Part shown: positions 8,993 through 18,274 of the stretch, one piece after another
Numbering within the stretch: position 1 is the first letter of the stretch
Layout: the number at the start of each line of letters is the position of its first letter
DNA from: Paenibacillus sp. FSL H3-0469
GTDB taxonomy: Bacteria; Bacillota; Bacilli; Paenibacillales; Paenibacillaceae
Assembly (NCBI RefSeq): GCF_038051945.1
Contig: NZ_CP150302.1
Coordinates: 1,054,001 to 1,118,000, forward strand
Reading direction: 5' to 3'
Length of the DNA stretch: 64,000 nt
Translations under genes and position numbers: made by a program
Notes under the pieces: generated by a model
Database searches by the model: none
Told to the model about the DNA's origin: nothing
Seen by the model: only the letters and a program-made list of their open reading frames with translations

Positions 8993-9037
8993 AAAAAGGC
9001 ATCCCTTAGTTCATGATGAACTGAGGGGTGCCTTTTC
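8993..9037. terminator. Bidirectional terminator between amylase and glgA
   Basis: A long stem AAAAGGCATCCCTTAGTTCA / TGAACTGAGGGGTGCCTTTT with a very short loop and A/T runs on both sides lies between two convergent units. Confidence 0.85.
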
Positions 9038-9057
9038 CATCCTGATCCTGCTATTTC

Positions 9058-10494
9058 CTATTCCGCTGGAGCGGCCGTAATGTTGTTATAAATATCAATA
9101 TACTGCTGTGCGGATACGTTCCAGCTGTAGTCGCCGGAGAATGCGTTTTTGGCTACTTTTTTCCAGTGCTCGGGCTTGTGGTAGAACGATACGGCGCGGC
9201 GGAGCGTGTGCATCATATCATGGGCGTTGTAATCTTTGAAGGTGAAGCCGTTGCCCTCTCCGGTGTATTCGTTGTACGCCTGCACGGTATCATTCAGCCC
9301 GCCTGTCTCACGGACCACCGGAATGCTGCCGTAACGCAGTGCGAGGAGCTGGCTGATGCCGCAAGGCTCGAATTTGGACGGCATCAGGAAGATGTCGCTG
9401 GCGGCGTAGATTTTGCGCGACAAGGCATCACTGAAGGTAATCTGCGAGGACAGCTTGGTCGGATAACGCCACTGCGCCTCACGGAACCAGCGTTCGTAGA
9501 CTTCATCCCCCGTCCCCAGCAGCACGAACTGAATGTCATCATAGTACAGCAGCTCATCCAGCACACGGGTCAGCAGATCGAGTCCTTTGGAATCCACCAA
9601 ACGCGTAACCATAGCTACCATAGGAATGTAAGGAGCGACCGGCAATCCAAGCTCCTGCTGTAGTCCCAGCTTATTCTCGGCCTTCTTGGCCAGGTTGGAG
9701 CGGTACTTGGTGAAGATTGCCGTGTCACTGGACGGATTATAGCTCTTGGTATCAATTCCGTTAACAATGCCGCTCAGCGCGTCAGAACGCGAAGTCAGGA
9801 GGCCGTCGAGACCATAGCCGTAATACGGGGTCCGAATCTCATCGGCATAGGTCGGGCTAACGGTAGTGACATGATCACTGTAGACAATCCCGCCCTTCAT
9901 ATAATTCACATTCCCGTAATACTCCACGCCCAGGAAATAGCTGTCATCCAGACCCAGCAGCTCACCCAGCACCGTATACGGAAAGACTCCCTGATACAGG
10001 AGATTATGTATGGTGAATACCGTACGCATCTCACTGTAGAACGGATTATGCCGGTAGTGCGCCTGCAGCAGCAACGGAACAACCGCAGCATGCCAGTCAT
10101 GGCAATGGATCACATCCGGCTGGAAGCTAATCGCCGGCAGGCATTCCAGCACCGCCCGGTTGAAGTACGCGAACCGCTCGCCGTCATCCATATAGCCATA
10201 AATTCCGTCACGGCCGAAGTAATACTCATTGTCGATGAAATAGACGGGAATCCCTTCAAACACCACCCGTTCGATCCCGCAATACTGATTGCGCCAGCCA
10301 ATCGGGACCTCCAGCGTAGCGACATGCTCCATCTGTGCGGAATACTTCTCAGGAATTCCTTTGTATTTGGGCAAAATCACCCGCACATCGACGCCGGCCG
10401 CCTTGAGGGCCTTGGGCAAAGCGCCGATGACATCGGCCAGCCCGCCTGTTTTGATAAATGGATGGGCTTCCGCTGCGGCAAATAATACTTTCAT
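9058..10494 (-). CDS. glgA: Glycogen synthase (ADP-glucose)
   Basis: This 478-residue GT5 enzyme elongates alpha-1,4-glucan from ADP-glucose. The N-terminal nucleotide-binding loop KTGGLADVIGALPKAL and the C-terminal EPCGISQLLALRYG, which holds the catalytic Glu region, are both intact. Length is normal. It lies 45 bases downstream of glgB on the same strand, so the two are probably cotranscribed, with glgC divergent. Together they form a complete GlgC-GlgA-GlgB route, although glgP and glgD are not in the window. Confidence 0.96.
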   Translation of the reverse strand: MKVLFAAAEAHPFIKTGGLADVIGALPKALKAAGVDVRVILPKYKGIPEKYSAQMEHVATLEVPIGWRNQYCGIERVVFEGIPVYFIDNEYYFGRDGIYGYMDDGERFAYFNRAVLECLPAISFQPDVIHCHDWHAAVVPLLLQAHYRHNPFYSEMRTVFTIHNLLYQGVFPYTVLGELLGLDDSYFLGVEYYGNVNYMKGGIVYSDHVTTVSPTYADEIRTPYYGYGLDGLLTSRSDALSGIVNGIDTKSYNPSSDTAIFTKYRSNLAKKAENKLGLQQELGLPVAPYIPMVAMVTRLVDSKGLDLLTRVLDELLYYDDIQFVLLGTGDEVYERWFREAQWRYPTKLSSQITFSDALSRKIYAASDIFLMPSKFEPCGISQLLALRYGSIPVVRETGGLNDTVQAYNEYTGEGNGFTFKDYNAHDMMHTLRRAVSFYHKPEHWKKVAKNAFSGDYSWNVSAQQYIDIYNNITAAPAE

Positions 10495-10539
10495 TCCATC
10501 TCCCCCTTATATAGTGGCTTCTTCGGACAATTCCTGCCC

Positions 10540-12456
10540 TTAAACGGTCTTGCGGCCTGACTTCTTAAGCACCAAGAAGCTCAGCGGAGGCAGGGTCAGC
10601 TCTATACTGTTCACCTGATTATGCCACTCGGTCTTGGTGCTCTTCTGCGGCTCATTATGGAAGCCCGATCCACCGTATTCGTTGCTCTCCGAGCTAAATA
10701 ACTCTTCATATACTCCGGGACGCGGCACGCCAATACGGTAATGGCGGCGCTCGGCCGGCTGGAAGTTGATGATTATCAGCAGCGTGTCCACCGGACGCTT
10801 GCCTCTGCGGATATAGGATACGACACTCTGCCCGCTGTCATCAGCGTCAATCCACTGATAGCCAGTCATGTCATGATCGAGCTCCCACAGCGCTTTTTCG
10901 GCAAGGTACAGCTTATTCAGCGCAGCCGTATAGGCCTGCATCCGCCGGTGGCTCTCATAATCCAGCAGCAGCCAGTCGAGCTGCTCCTGATCCTTCCATT
11001 CAATGAATTGCCCGAACTCTCCGCCCATGAACAGCAGCTTCTTGCCCGGGTGGCTGATCTGATATCCGAGAAGCTGGCGCAGGCCGGCGAATTTCTGCTC
11101 ATAGGACCCCGGCATTTTGTCCAGCAGCGACTTCTTGCCATGCACCACCTCGTCATGTGACAGCGGCAGTGTATAGTTCTCGGCATACGCATAGCATATC
11201 GGGAAGGTCAACAAATTATGATGATACGGGCGTGCTCCGAAATCCCGTTCTATGTAGCCCAAGGTGTCATTCATCCAGCCCATATTCCATTTGTAGTTGA
11301 AGCCAAGGCCGCCTTCATGCACCGGTGAGGTAACGCCCGGCCAGGCACTGGATTCTTCCGCCATCATGAGCGCCTTCGGATAATACTGGAAAATCGTCTG
11401 GTTGAGCTGCTGAATGAAGCGGATGGCTTCCAGATTCTCCAGGCCGCCATGCTCATTCGTCCGGTACTGATGGTGTTCCTTCTCGAAATCAAGCCGCAGC
11501 ATACTTGTAACCGCGTCCACGCGCATGCCGTCAATATGATACTTCTCGAACCAGAACAATGCATTTGAAATTAGGAACGATGAGATTTCAGGCTTGCTAA
11601 AGTCAAAGGACAGGGTGCCCCAGCCCGGCTTCTCCGCCAGCATCGGATCGGCATACTCATACAGCGGCGAACCGTCGAACAAGCGCAAACCATGGGCATC
11701 CTTGGCAAAATGGGCCGGTACCCAGTCCAGAATGACCCCGATGCCTGCCTGATGCAGCTGATCGATCAGGTACATCAGATCCTGCGGCTCTCCGAAACGG
11801 CTGGTAGCGGCAAAATAACCGGTTCCCTGGTAGCCCCAGGACAGATCATAAGGATGTTCAGCCAGCGGCATGAACTCCACATGGGTATAGCTCATTTCAC
11901 TCAGGTAAGGAATCAGCAGGCTGCTGATCTCCCGATAAGTATAGAGTTCGCCGTCTTCCTTTTGCCGCCAGGTGCCCAAATGCATTTCATAAATGTTCAT
12001 GGGTGCCTGATATGGACCTTTACTCTTCCGCCGCCATGCGGCATCCCCCCATTTGTAGCCGTCCAGATCCGCCACAACGGATGCTGTAGCCGGACGCACT
12101 TCAGCGTGGAAGGCATAAGGGTCTGCTTTGAGGAAGCTTGTACCATCTGCTCCTGTAATCCTGTATTTGTAAAAAGTTCCCGGCTCCATTCCCGGGAAAA
12201 AACGACTCCAAAATCCTGAATCGGGTATCTTATATAACGTATCAAGATCGGATGTTCCATCCCAGCTGTTATGATCTCCCGCCAGTCCTACATATGCCGC
12301 ATGAGGAGCCCACACGGTAAAGCGAACGCCGGCCTGCCCTTCCTGGACGGCAATGTGCGCGCCAAGCATCGTATAGCTGCGATAATTCGTGCCCTCATGG
12401 AACAGATAAATATCTTCAGCGGACGGGAGGTTCTCTGTCTTTGGTAAATCGGCCAA
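10540..12456 (-). CDS. glgB: 1,4-alpha-glucan branching enzyme
   Basis: The enzyme makes alpha-1,6 branches in glycogen. A CBM48 domain (around YTMLGAHIAVQEGQ to WSRFFPGM) precedes the GH13 barrel with DWVPAHF, GMRVDAVTSML (nucleophile Asp), EESS (acid Glu) and LSHDEVVHG. I place the start at TTG 12456, giving 638 residues beginning MADLPKTENL, because AAAGGTGG lies six bases upstream. An in-frame ATG at 12486 would have its only purine-rich site almost touching the codon. Upstream, 186 bases separate it from the divergent glgC and presumably carry both promoters, which I could not define. Confidence 0.94.
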   Translation of the reverse strand: MADLPKTENLPSAEDIYLFHEGTNYRSYTMLGAHIAVQEGQAGVRFTVWAPHAAYVGLAGDHNSWDGTSDLDTLYKIPDSGFWSRFFPGMEPGTFYKYRITGADGTSFLKADPYAFHAEVRPATASVVADLDGYKWGDAAWRRKSKGPYQAPMNIYEMHLGTWRQKEDGELYTYREISSLLIPYLSEMSYTHVEFMPLAEHPYDLSWGYQGTGYFAATSRFGEPQDLMYLIDQLHQAGIGVILDWVPAHFAKDAHGLRLFDGSPLYEYADPMLAEKPGWGTLSFDFSKPEISSFLISNALFWFEKYHIDGMRVDAVTSMLRLDFEKEHHQYRTNEHGGLENLEAIRFIQQLNQTIFQYYPKALMMAEESSAWPGVTSPVHEGGLGFNYKWNMGWMNDTLGYIERDFGARPYHHNLLTFPICYAYAENYTLPLSHDEVVHGKKSLLDKMPGSYEQKFAGLRQLLGYQISHPGKKLLFMGGEFGQFIEWKDQEQLDWLLLDYESHRRMQAYTAALNKLYLAEKALWELDHDMTGYQWIDADDSGQSVVSYIRRGKRPVDTLLIIINFQPAERRHYRIGVPRPGVYEELFSSESNEYGGSGFHNEPQKSTKTEWHNQVNSIELTLPPLSFLVLKKSGRKTV

Positions 12457-12672
12457 ATCATCACCACCTTTGTATATAGGATGCACCTTTTACATTACCC
12501 GAATATGCAGCATTTGAAAATGATTTTGAGAGTGAATCCGGCGATTTCTGAATAAAGAAAATGTTTATGTAATTTTTCTTGATTCACAGCAATATAATTC
12601 ACCTATGCCGTTTCAAGCGCCCAGCTTGCGTGTATATTACAAGCATTGACAAAAAAATGGGAGGGATAACAA

Positions 12673-13893
12673 ATGAGTAAAAAAGATTGTATCGCCATGC
12701 TCCTGGCAGGCGGGGAAGGCCGCAGATTGGCCCCTTTGACTTCCAGCATGGCTAAGCCTGCAGTCCCTTTCGGCGGACAGTACCGGATTATTGATTTTCC
12801 CCTCAGCAACTGTGTGAATTCCAAGATTGATACTATCGGAGTATTGACTCAGTACGAAGCAGAATCCTTACATCAGCATATCGGTGAAGGCGAGCCCTGG
12901 GGGCTGCACAGCCGCAGTGACCGGGGTGTACGGCTACTCCCTTCAGGTATTGAAGGCAGAGAGAGCTATACAGGCACCGCCGATGCTATTTATAAGAATA
13001 TTGAATATATAGACAGTCAGAACCCGGAGCATGTACTTATCCTGTCGGGAGACCATATCTACCACATGGACTACCGCAAAATGCTCGATTATCACATTGC
13101 CAAGTCCGCAAAAGCCACCATTTCGGTCATGGAGGTCCCTTGGGATGAAGCAAGCCGCTTCGGCGTGATGAACGTGGATGAAGATTTGAAGATCTCCGAA
13201 TTTGCCGAGAAACCGAAGGCTCCGAAGAGCAATCTGGCTTCCATGGGTATTTATCTGTTTGAGTGGTCGTACTTGAAGGCTTATTTACTGCGGGATGCCG
13301 CGAATGCGGAGTCCGGTCATGACTTCGGCAAGGATGTTATTCCGGCCATGCTGGATGCGAGCGATGAACTGTTCGCTTACCGCTTCGAAGGCTACTGGCG
13401 GGATGTGGGTACCGTTGGCAGCCTATGGGAAGCTCATATGGATCTTCTGCAAAAAGATGGATTCCAGCTGGATAACTCACGCTGGCCGATGTACAGCCGG
13501 GCACAACGCACCAAGCTGGCTGCGATCAGACCCCGCGCTCAAGCTGCTTCAGCAGATTGCCTGATTCATGAAACCTGCCAGCTCGAAGGCAACCCGCAGC
13601 GCTCAGTCATCTTCGGCGGTGTGGAGATCGGCAAGCAGAGCAGAATCAAGCAGAGCGTGGTGATGCCGGGTGCCCGGATTGGGCGCGGTGTTCTCATTGA
13701 ACATGCCATCATCGGTGAAGGTGCTGTGATCAAGGACGGTGTTGTCATCAAAGGCACTGCAGACAATATCGTTGTTGTAGGCCCGCATGAGATTGTAGCA
13801 GCCAAGCCGCTGGTCCGTACCCAGCCTGCCCGCCTGCTTCAGGAGGTCTATGAGACGGCCGGCCGTCTGCGCGCCGAAGGAATGCCTTCATAA
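12673..13893 (+). CDS. glgC: Glucose-1-phosphate adenylyltransferase
   Basis: The 406-residue enzyme makes ADP-glucose, the committed step of glycogen synthesis. The pyrophosphorylase signature [20 protein letters not shown] and the [15 protein letters not shown] segment lie at the N terminus. [12 protein letters not shown] carries the sugar-phosphate-binding Lys. The C-terminal third is a left-handed beta-helix with hexapeptide-like repeats ([20 protein letters not shown]). Start follows GGGAGGGATAACAA. It is divergent from glgB-glgA. No glgD-type regulatory partner, often found beside glgC in Bacillus, is present here. Confidence 0.96.
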   Translation: MSKKDCIAMLLAGGEGRRLAPLTSSMAKPAVPFGGQYRIIDFPLSNCVNSKIDTIGVLTQYEAESLHQHIGEGEPWGLHSRSDRGVRLLPSGIEGRESYTGTADAIYKNIEYIDSQNPEHVLILSGDHIYHMDYRKMLDYHIAKSAKATISVMEVPWDEASRFGVMNVDEDLKISEFAEKPKAPKSNLASMGIYLFEWSYLKAYLLRDAANAESGHDFGKDVIPAMLDASDELFAYRFEGYWRDVGTVGSLWEAHMDLLQKDGFQLDNSRWPMYSRAQRTKLAAIRPRAQAASADCLIHETCQLEGNPQRSVIFGGVEIGKQSRIKQSVVMPGARIGRGVLIEHAIIGEGAVIKDGVVIKGTADNIVVVGPHEIVAAKPLVRTQPARLLQEVYETAGRLRAEGMPS

Positions 13894-13923
13894 ACAAAAG
13901 TTCAGCCCTAAGGGCTGCTACAT

Positions 13924-13974
13924 ACAAAGGGATACAGCTCCGGTCCGCCCGGATGATAGCTGTATCCCTTTTGT
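13924..13974. terminator. Terminator between glgC and the histidine kinase gene
   Basis: ACAAAGGGATACAGCT pairs perfectly with AGCTGTATCCCTTTTGT around an 18-base loop that itself can pair (CCGG..CCGG). It serves convergent genes. Confidence 0.8.
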
Positions 13975-14000
13975 ATATATCTTTCCACTTGGCTTGCTTA

Positions 14001-15431
14001 TCAAGTTGTTGGCGAATTACTCACGCGGGCATTCCCCTGCTGGCAATCATCCAGCGGCAGAATGACGGTAACCTGAGTACCCTTGCCCAGCTCGCTGTCC
14101 ATTTCCAGCTTGCCGTTATGAAGCTCCACAATCTGCTGGGAGATCGCCAGCCCCAGGCCCGTCCCCCCGTTAAGGGCATCGACCTGGAAGAAGCGGTCTC
14201 TTACTCTTGACAGATGCGCTTCGCTGATGCCAATACCGCTGTCACGAACAGTGACAGCCATCTCGGTACCGGATAGACGCTCCGCCGACAGCACGATACT
14301 GGAATCCTCCGGCGAGAACTTCACCGCATTATCCACCAGATTGAGGAAGACCTGCTTGAGGCGGTTGGCATCCCCCTTGATGAAGATCGTCTCCTCGCAT
14401 TCCAGCAGCAGATGAATCCGTTTCTTCTCAGCCTTGGCCCAGATATTGAGCAGCGTCTCCTGCAGCAGAACCTTAATATCCACTTGTCCCATCGACAGCT
14501 TCATTTCGTTCTGTTGCAGCTTCGAGAAGTCGAGGATTTCTTCCACCAGCCCGATCAGCCGGTCACTCTCCCTGGAGATAATTCCGACCCCAAGCTTGGT
14601 CTCTTCAGGGTCATAGCCCCCGGAGACCAGCGTCTCGCTCCAGCCCTTGATGCTGGTCAGCGGAGTGCGCAGCTCATGAGAGATCGAGGAGATGAAGTCA
14701 TCCTTGATCTGGTTGCTGCGGACAATCTCGTCCGCCATATAGTTGAGCGTTGAAGCGAGTTCCCCGATCTCGTACCGGTAATCGCCTTTGATCCGGGTCG
14801 TGAACTTGCCCTTCGCCATCTGCACCGACACTGCCGTAATATTATTCAGCGGACGCACAATCGAATTGGCGAGCCCGAAGCTGAGCAGCAGTACGATGGT
14901 GAGGACTGCCACACCGATGCCAATAGAGAGCAAAGTAAGGTTAAGCAGATTACTGTTCACGCCTTCCAGCGATGTCAGATAGCGCAGGACATAAGTGTCA
15001 TGAGCGGTGATCTGCACCATTTTGGATACTGCCATGACATTCTCATTGGTACCTGCCTGGCGGCCCACCCAACGTCCGATACTGCCGCCTACCGCCTCGG
15101 GAACATCACTGGTGGTAATCGTCCGGTCCGGCTGGAACCCGGTTGAGCTGGTAATAATATCCCCTTTAAGCGTCAGGACCTCCAGCTCGGTAAACTCCAC
15201 ATTGAATAATCTAAGCAGCTTCTGCAGCTGGGCCTGTGAACTGTCTCCCGAAAATTCATATTTCACCAATGTCTCGGCCACACTGATATGCGTGGTGATT
15301 TTACTGTAGATACTGTTGTAATAATAGGTGCGAATCGACAGAAGGAAGATCGTCTCGACCAGGAGAAGCGCTACAAAGACTACAAGAATATAGTGCAGTA
15401 CGATCTGTCTGCGCATCCCCTTCTTAATCAT
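14001..15431 (-). CDS. Sensor histidine kinase
   Basis: The 476-residue membrane kinase has TM1 at about 13-34, an external domain of about 135 residues, TM2 at about 175-198, a HAMP segment, then HisKA with phospho-acceptor His252 in SHELRTPL. The ATPase domain has an N-box (LVDNAVKFSPED), G1 (DSGIGI) and G2 (GGTGLGLAIS). ATG 15431 overlaps the regulator stop as ATGA and is preferred to an earlier in-frame codon. It is the last gene of a four-gene unit with an ATPase, an FG-GAP lipoprotein and its cognate regulator. The signal is unknown; the external domain may see the lipoprotein or its ligand. Confidence 0.92.
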   Translation of the reverse strand: MIKKGMRRQIVLHYILVVFVALLLVETIFLLSIRTYYYNSIYSKITTHISVAETLVKYEFSGDSSQAQLQKLLRLFNVEFTELEVLTLKGDIITSSTGFQPDRTITTSDVPEAVGGSIGRWVGRQAGTNENVMAVSKMVQITAHDTYVLRYLTSLEGVNSNLLNLTLLSIGIGVAVLTIVLLLSFGLANSIVRPLNNITAVSVQMAKGKFTTRIKGDYRYEIGELASTLNYMADEIVRSNQIKDDFISSISHELRTPLTSIKGWSETLVSGGYDPEETKLGVGIISRESDRLIGLVEEILDFSKLQQNEMKLSMGQVDIKVLLQETLLNIWAKAEKKRIHLLLECEETIFIKGDANRLKQVFLNLVDNAVKFSPEDSSIVLSAERLSGTEMAVTVRDSGIGISEAHLSRVRDRFFQVDALNGGTGLGLAISQQIVELHNGKLEMDSELGKGTQVTVILPLDDCQQGNARVSNSPTT

Positions 15432-16126
15432 TGTACCTGGCCTTTCCATTTATAGCCGTGTCCCCACACCGTCTGCAGGTATTCAGGCTCCGATGGATTA
15501 TTCTCGATTTTTTGGCGCAAGCGGCGGATATTGACGTCAACGATCTTGGGGTCGCCCATATATTCTTTGCCCCAGACATGATCAAGCAAGGAGTCACGGC
15601 TGAGCGGTGTATTCTCCTTCTCCAGGAAGAACTGCACCAGCGAGAACTCTGTGGGAGTAAGCTCAATGGCTTCTCCGCTCCGCTTGAACTGCTTGGAGAT
15701 CAGATCCAGGGTGAACGGACCCGACTGGAACGATACCTTGGCTGACTGCTCGCGGTGAACATTGACCCGGCGCAGCAGCGACTGGATACGTGCGATCAGC
15801 TCAGTGGGACTGAACGGCTTACTGACATGGTCATCTGCCCCTACGGACAGCGCATAGACCTTGTCCTGCTCCTGTACCTTGGCTGTCAAGAAAATAATCC
15901 CCAGCCGTTCATTGGTTTCCCGGATGCGTCTGCATACCTCAAAGCCGTCGATGCCGGGTACCATCACATCCAGCAAGGCGATATCAATATCATGTATAGT
16001 GGTCAGCTTGTGCAGCGCCTCGTTACCGTCTGCCGCCTCCAGCACCTCAAAGCCGTTGCGCTTCAGGTTAATGACAATAAAACTGCGGATGGACTCTTCA
16101 TCCTCCAATATCAGTACTTTACTCAT
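15428..16126 (-). CDS. OmpR/PhoB-family response regulator
   Basis: This 232-residue regulator has a full receiver domain: acidic pair in VLILEDEES, phospho-acceptor Asp53 in LLDVMVPG, and Lys in HVSKPFSP. A C-terminal winged helix follows, with LTPTEFSLVQFFLEKE and VDVNIRRLRQKIE. ATG at 16126 follows AAAGGAAGGG; a longer in-frame reading would run back into the lipoprotein gene. It overlaps the lipoprotein stop by eight bases and the kinase start by four. It is presumably phosphorylated by that kinase; target promoters are not identified. Confidence 0.93.
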   Translation of the reverse strand: MSKVLILEDEESIRSFIVINLKRNGFEVLEAADGNEALHKLTTIHDIDIALLDVMVPGIDGFEVCRRIRETNERLGIIFLTAKVQEQDKVYALSVGADDHVSKPFSPTELIARIQSLLRRVNVHREQSAKVSFQSGPFTLDLISKQFKRSGEAIELTPTEFSLVQFFLEKENTPLSRDSLLDHVWGKEYMGDPKIVDVNIRRLRQKIENNPSEPEYLQTVWGHGYKWKGQVQ

Positions 16127-17426
16127 CGATTCCCTTCCTTTCAATAGAGGATTTGATTCGTCCGTCCTCTCCTCCGATTGTACTCTGTTCCAGTTCTCCC
16201 CGGTATCCAATCATCTTATCCAGATCGCGTCCGAGCAGCTTCCAGCCGGTGTTCTTCACATTGTCCCATTCCGCAGGCGAGAAGAATTTCACTTCAGCGA
16301 CCGTCTCTCCGGTATCCGTCATGATGAATTTGAGCGATTTGTTCTGAACCGACTTCGTGTCCACCGTCACCCGCTCCTGCCATTCGGGGGCAAAGTTAAT
16401 GGTGAACCGGTCCAGCGGATCATTGTAGAGCTGGGTACTGAAGGTCAGGCCGTCTTTCCCGTCCCATTTGTAATAAGAATTGAAATAAGGAATGGCCTCA
16501 GGATCGAAATACTCCCAGCCCTTGGGGGGAACCAGCAACCCTATCTCTATAATTCCATCCGAATCAATATCCTCGCTGACAATTCTGCGGTCCTTGAAGG
16601 TGTGGCTATCCCCTGGAATAGCGACACGCAGCTTGTTATTCTCCATTACAACTAAGGTTGTATAAGCAGAACGCGCATCCACAGCAGAATCCAGAACAAT
16701 ACCTTCTTTATTTGCAGCTACTTTTCCTGAGACAATATTGTAATAACTATTGAAATAGGGGTCCAGATCGTCGAGTTCATCCAGCACCTTGAAGCCGTCA
16801 TTATACTGATAGGTAGTTATTGTAGCGAATTCATTACGCTTGAAGTACACCACGGTAATATCCACGATTCCATCCTCGTTCAGATCATCGATGATATATT
16901 TGGTATATGGCTTGGTTAGAATCTCTTCCAGCACTCCCCCGGAATAACTGTAGACTACCATGCCCTTCACACCCTTATCTTCCGTGCGGGAATAACCGGC
17001 AATAATGTTGAGCTTACCGTCACCTGATACATCCTGAAGATCTACAGAATCAAGGGTGTTGCCAATACCATCGAACGTAAGCTTCTTGACCCAGGATTCC
17101 CCCTGCTTCTCCAGAATCATCCCGTGATTAACCACAGCTTCATTCTTCGTCTGGTAGAACACAAGCGTCTCCATCACGCCATCCCGGTCCAGGTCCTCTG
17201 TAAAGATGGAGCTATTATCATCATTGGCCGGACGGATCAAGGTGCCATCCAGCGCCTTCAAGGAAGAATTGATGGCTGCCATCAGCGAAGCCTTGTCCGC
17301 AGGCAGCTGGGGCACCCTCATCTGGGATACCGGATCGCTGATGAAGGTGCAGCCGGGCAGGGTAAACAGCGACAGGGCGGCTGCGGCAAGTCCTCCAAGA
17401 ACACGCATACGCATATTCAACTTCAT
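16119..17426 (-). CDS. Lipoprotein with FG-GAP/VCBS-like repeats
   Basis: The 435-residue product has a lipoprotein signal ending in FTLPGC and so is likely anchored outside the membrane. The mature part shows several calcium-loop-like repeats typical of FG-GAP/VCBS propeller proteins: DLDRDGVMETLVFY, DVSGDGKLNIIAGY, DLNEDGIVDITVVY and DIDSDGIIEIGLL. No catalytic motif is visible. Start follows AAGGAGAGCG. It lies between a PhnC-like ATPase gene and a two-component pair and overlaps the regulator start. A sensory or scaffolding role for the kinase is my inference, not a family fact. Confidence 0.75.
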   Translation of the reverse strand: MKLNMRMRVLGGLAAAALSLFTLPGCTFISDPVSQMRVPQLPADKASLMAAINSSLKALDGTLIRPANDDNSSIFTEDLDRDGVMETLVFYQTKNEAVVNHGMILEKQGESWVKKLTFDGIGNTLDSVDLQDVSGDGKLNIIAGYSRTEDKGVKGMVVYSYSGGVLEEILTKPYTKYIIDDLNEDGIVDITVVYFKRNEFATITTYQYNDGFKVLDELDDLDPYFNSYYNIVSGKVAANKEGIVLDSAVDARSAYTTLVVMENNKLRVAIPGDSHTFKDRRIVSEDIDSDGIIEIGLLVPPKGWEYFDPEAIPYFNSYYKWDGKDGLTFSTQLYNDPLDRFTINFAPEWQERVTVDTKSVQNKSLKFIMTDTGETVAEVKFFSPAEWDNVKNTGWKLLGRDLDKMIGYRGELEQSTIGGEDGRIKSSIERKGIDE

Positions 17427-17459
17427 TTACGCTCTCCTTACTGAACGCCTTGCCTTACT

Positions 17460-18185
17460 TCACAGATGCAGCCGCTCCTGTGAGGTCAGCCGGCGTCCTT
17501 TGACATCATGCTTAATTCTTCCGTCCTCCAGCACCCACAGACGGCTGGCGTAACGCTCGGCCAGCTCAATCGGCAGCACCGTAAGCACGGTAAGTCCTGT
17601 CTCCTTGCACAGATTGCGGAGGGTCTCCAGAACATTCTCCGCAGTCTTGGGGTCAAGGCCCGTAACCGGCTCATCCGCCAGGATGACCTTGGCGCCGTGG
17701 ACCAGTGCCCGGGCAATGGCTACACGCTGACGTTCACCGCCGCTGAGCTGGCCGGACTTCAGCTTGGCCTTGTCAAGCAATCCTAGCAGATCAAGCTGGT
17801 CCATCGCCCCCATATAATCATCTGAGCGGACCATGCCTGTAGCCATCCGCCACAGCGGCGTCTGGGAGGCTTGTCCAATCAGCACATTCTTGAGTGCAGT
17901 GCGGTTCGGATTCAGCTCCGCATTCTGCTCCAGATAGGCCCATTCCCGGCGGATCTTACGTTTGCCGGCGAAGGGGCTCTTCATAATATCCTGCCCATCT
18001 ACCCTGAAATTCCCTCTGTCCCACTTCTCACGCAGGGCAAGGCAGCGCAGCAGTGTTGATTTCCCGCTGCCGCTGGCTCCCAGCAGCGCTACAAATTCTC
18101 CCGGTTCTAATTGAAATCCGATATCCTGAAGCACCGGTGTTTTATCTTCCCCGACCGCTTTGGCCAAATGTTCAACTGTAATCAT
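17460..18185 (-). CDS. Orphan PhnC-like ABC ATPase lacking the H-loop histidine
   Basis: The 241-residue protein resembles phosphonate-importer ATPases. Walker A GASGSGKST (36-44), a Gln in the Q-loop (YLEQN), the signature LSGGERQR and Walker B VILADEP are intact. The switch segment, usually LHQVDLA in PhnC proteins, reads VLPIELA, so the H-loop histidine is missing; the codons CTG CCG confirm it. No permease or binding protein accompanies it. It is the first gene of the lipoprotein / regulator / kinase unit. It may be a low-activity or regulatory ATPase, or work with a membrane partner encoded elsewhere. Confidence 0.85.
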   Translation of the reverse strand: MITVEHLAKAVGEDKTPVLQDIGFQLEPGEFVALLGASGSGKSTLLRCLALREKWDRGNFRVDGQDIMKSPFAGKRKIRREWAYLEQNAELNPNRTALKNVLIGQASQTPLWRMATGMVRSDDYMGAMDQLDLLGLLDKAKLKSGQLSGGERQRVAIARALVHGAKVILADEPVTGLDPKTAENVLETLRNLCKETGLTVLTVLPIELAERYASRLWVLEDGRIKHDVKGRRLTSQERLHL

Positions 18186-18274
18186 AGGTCAGCCTCTCCT
18201 GTCTTCGACTCTACTCTATAGTGTACTCTGAAAACGGGATCAAATTCCATGCGAGCATTCGTTCTTATTCTACC

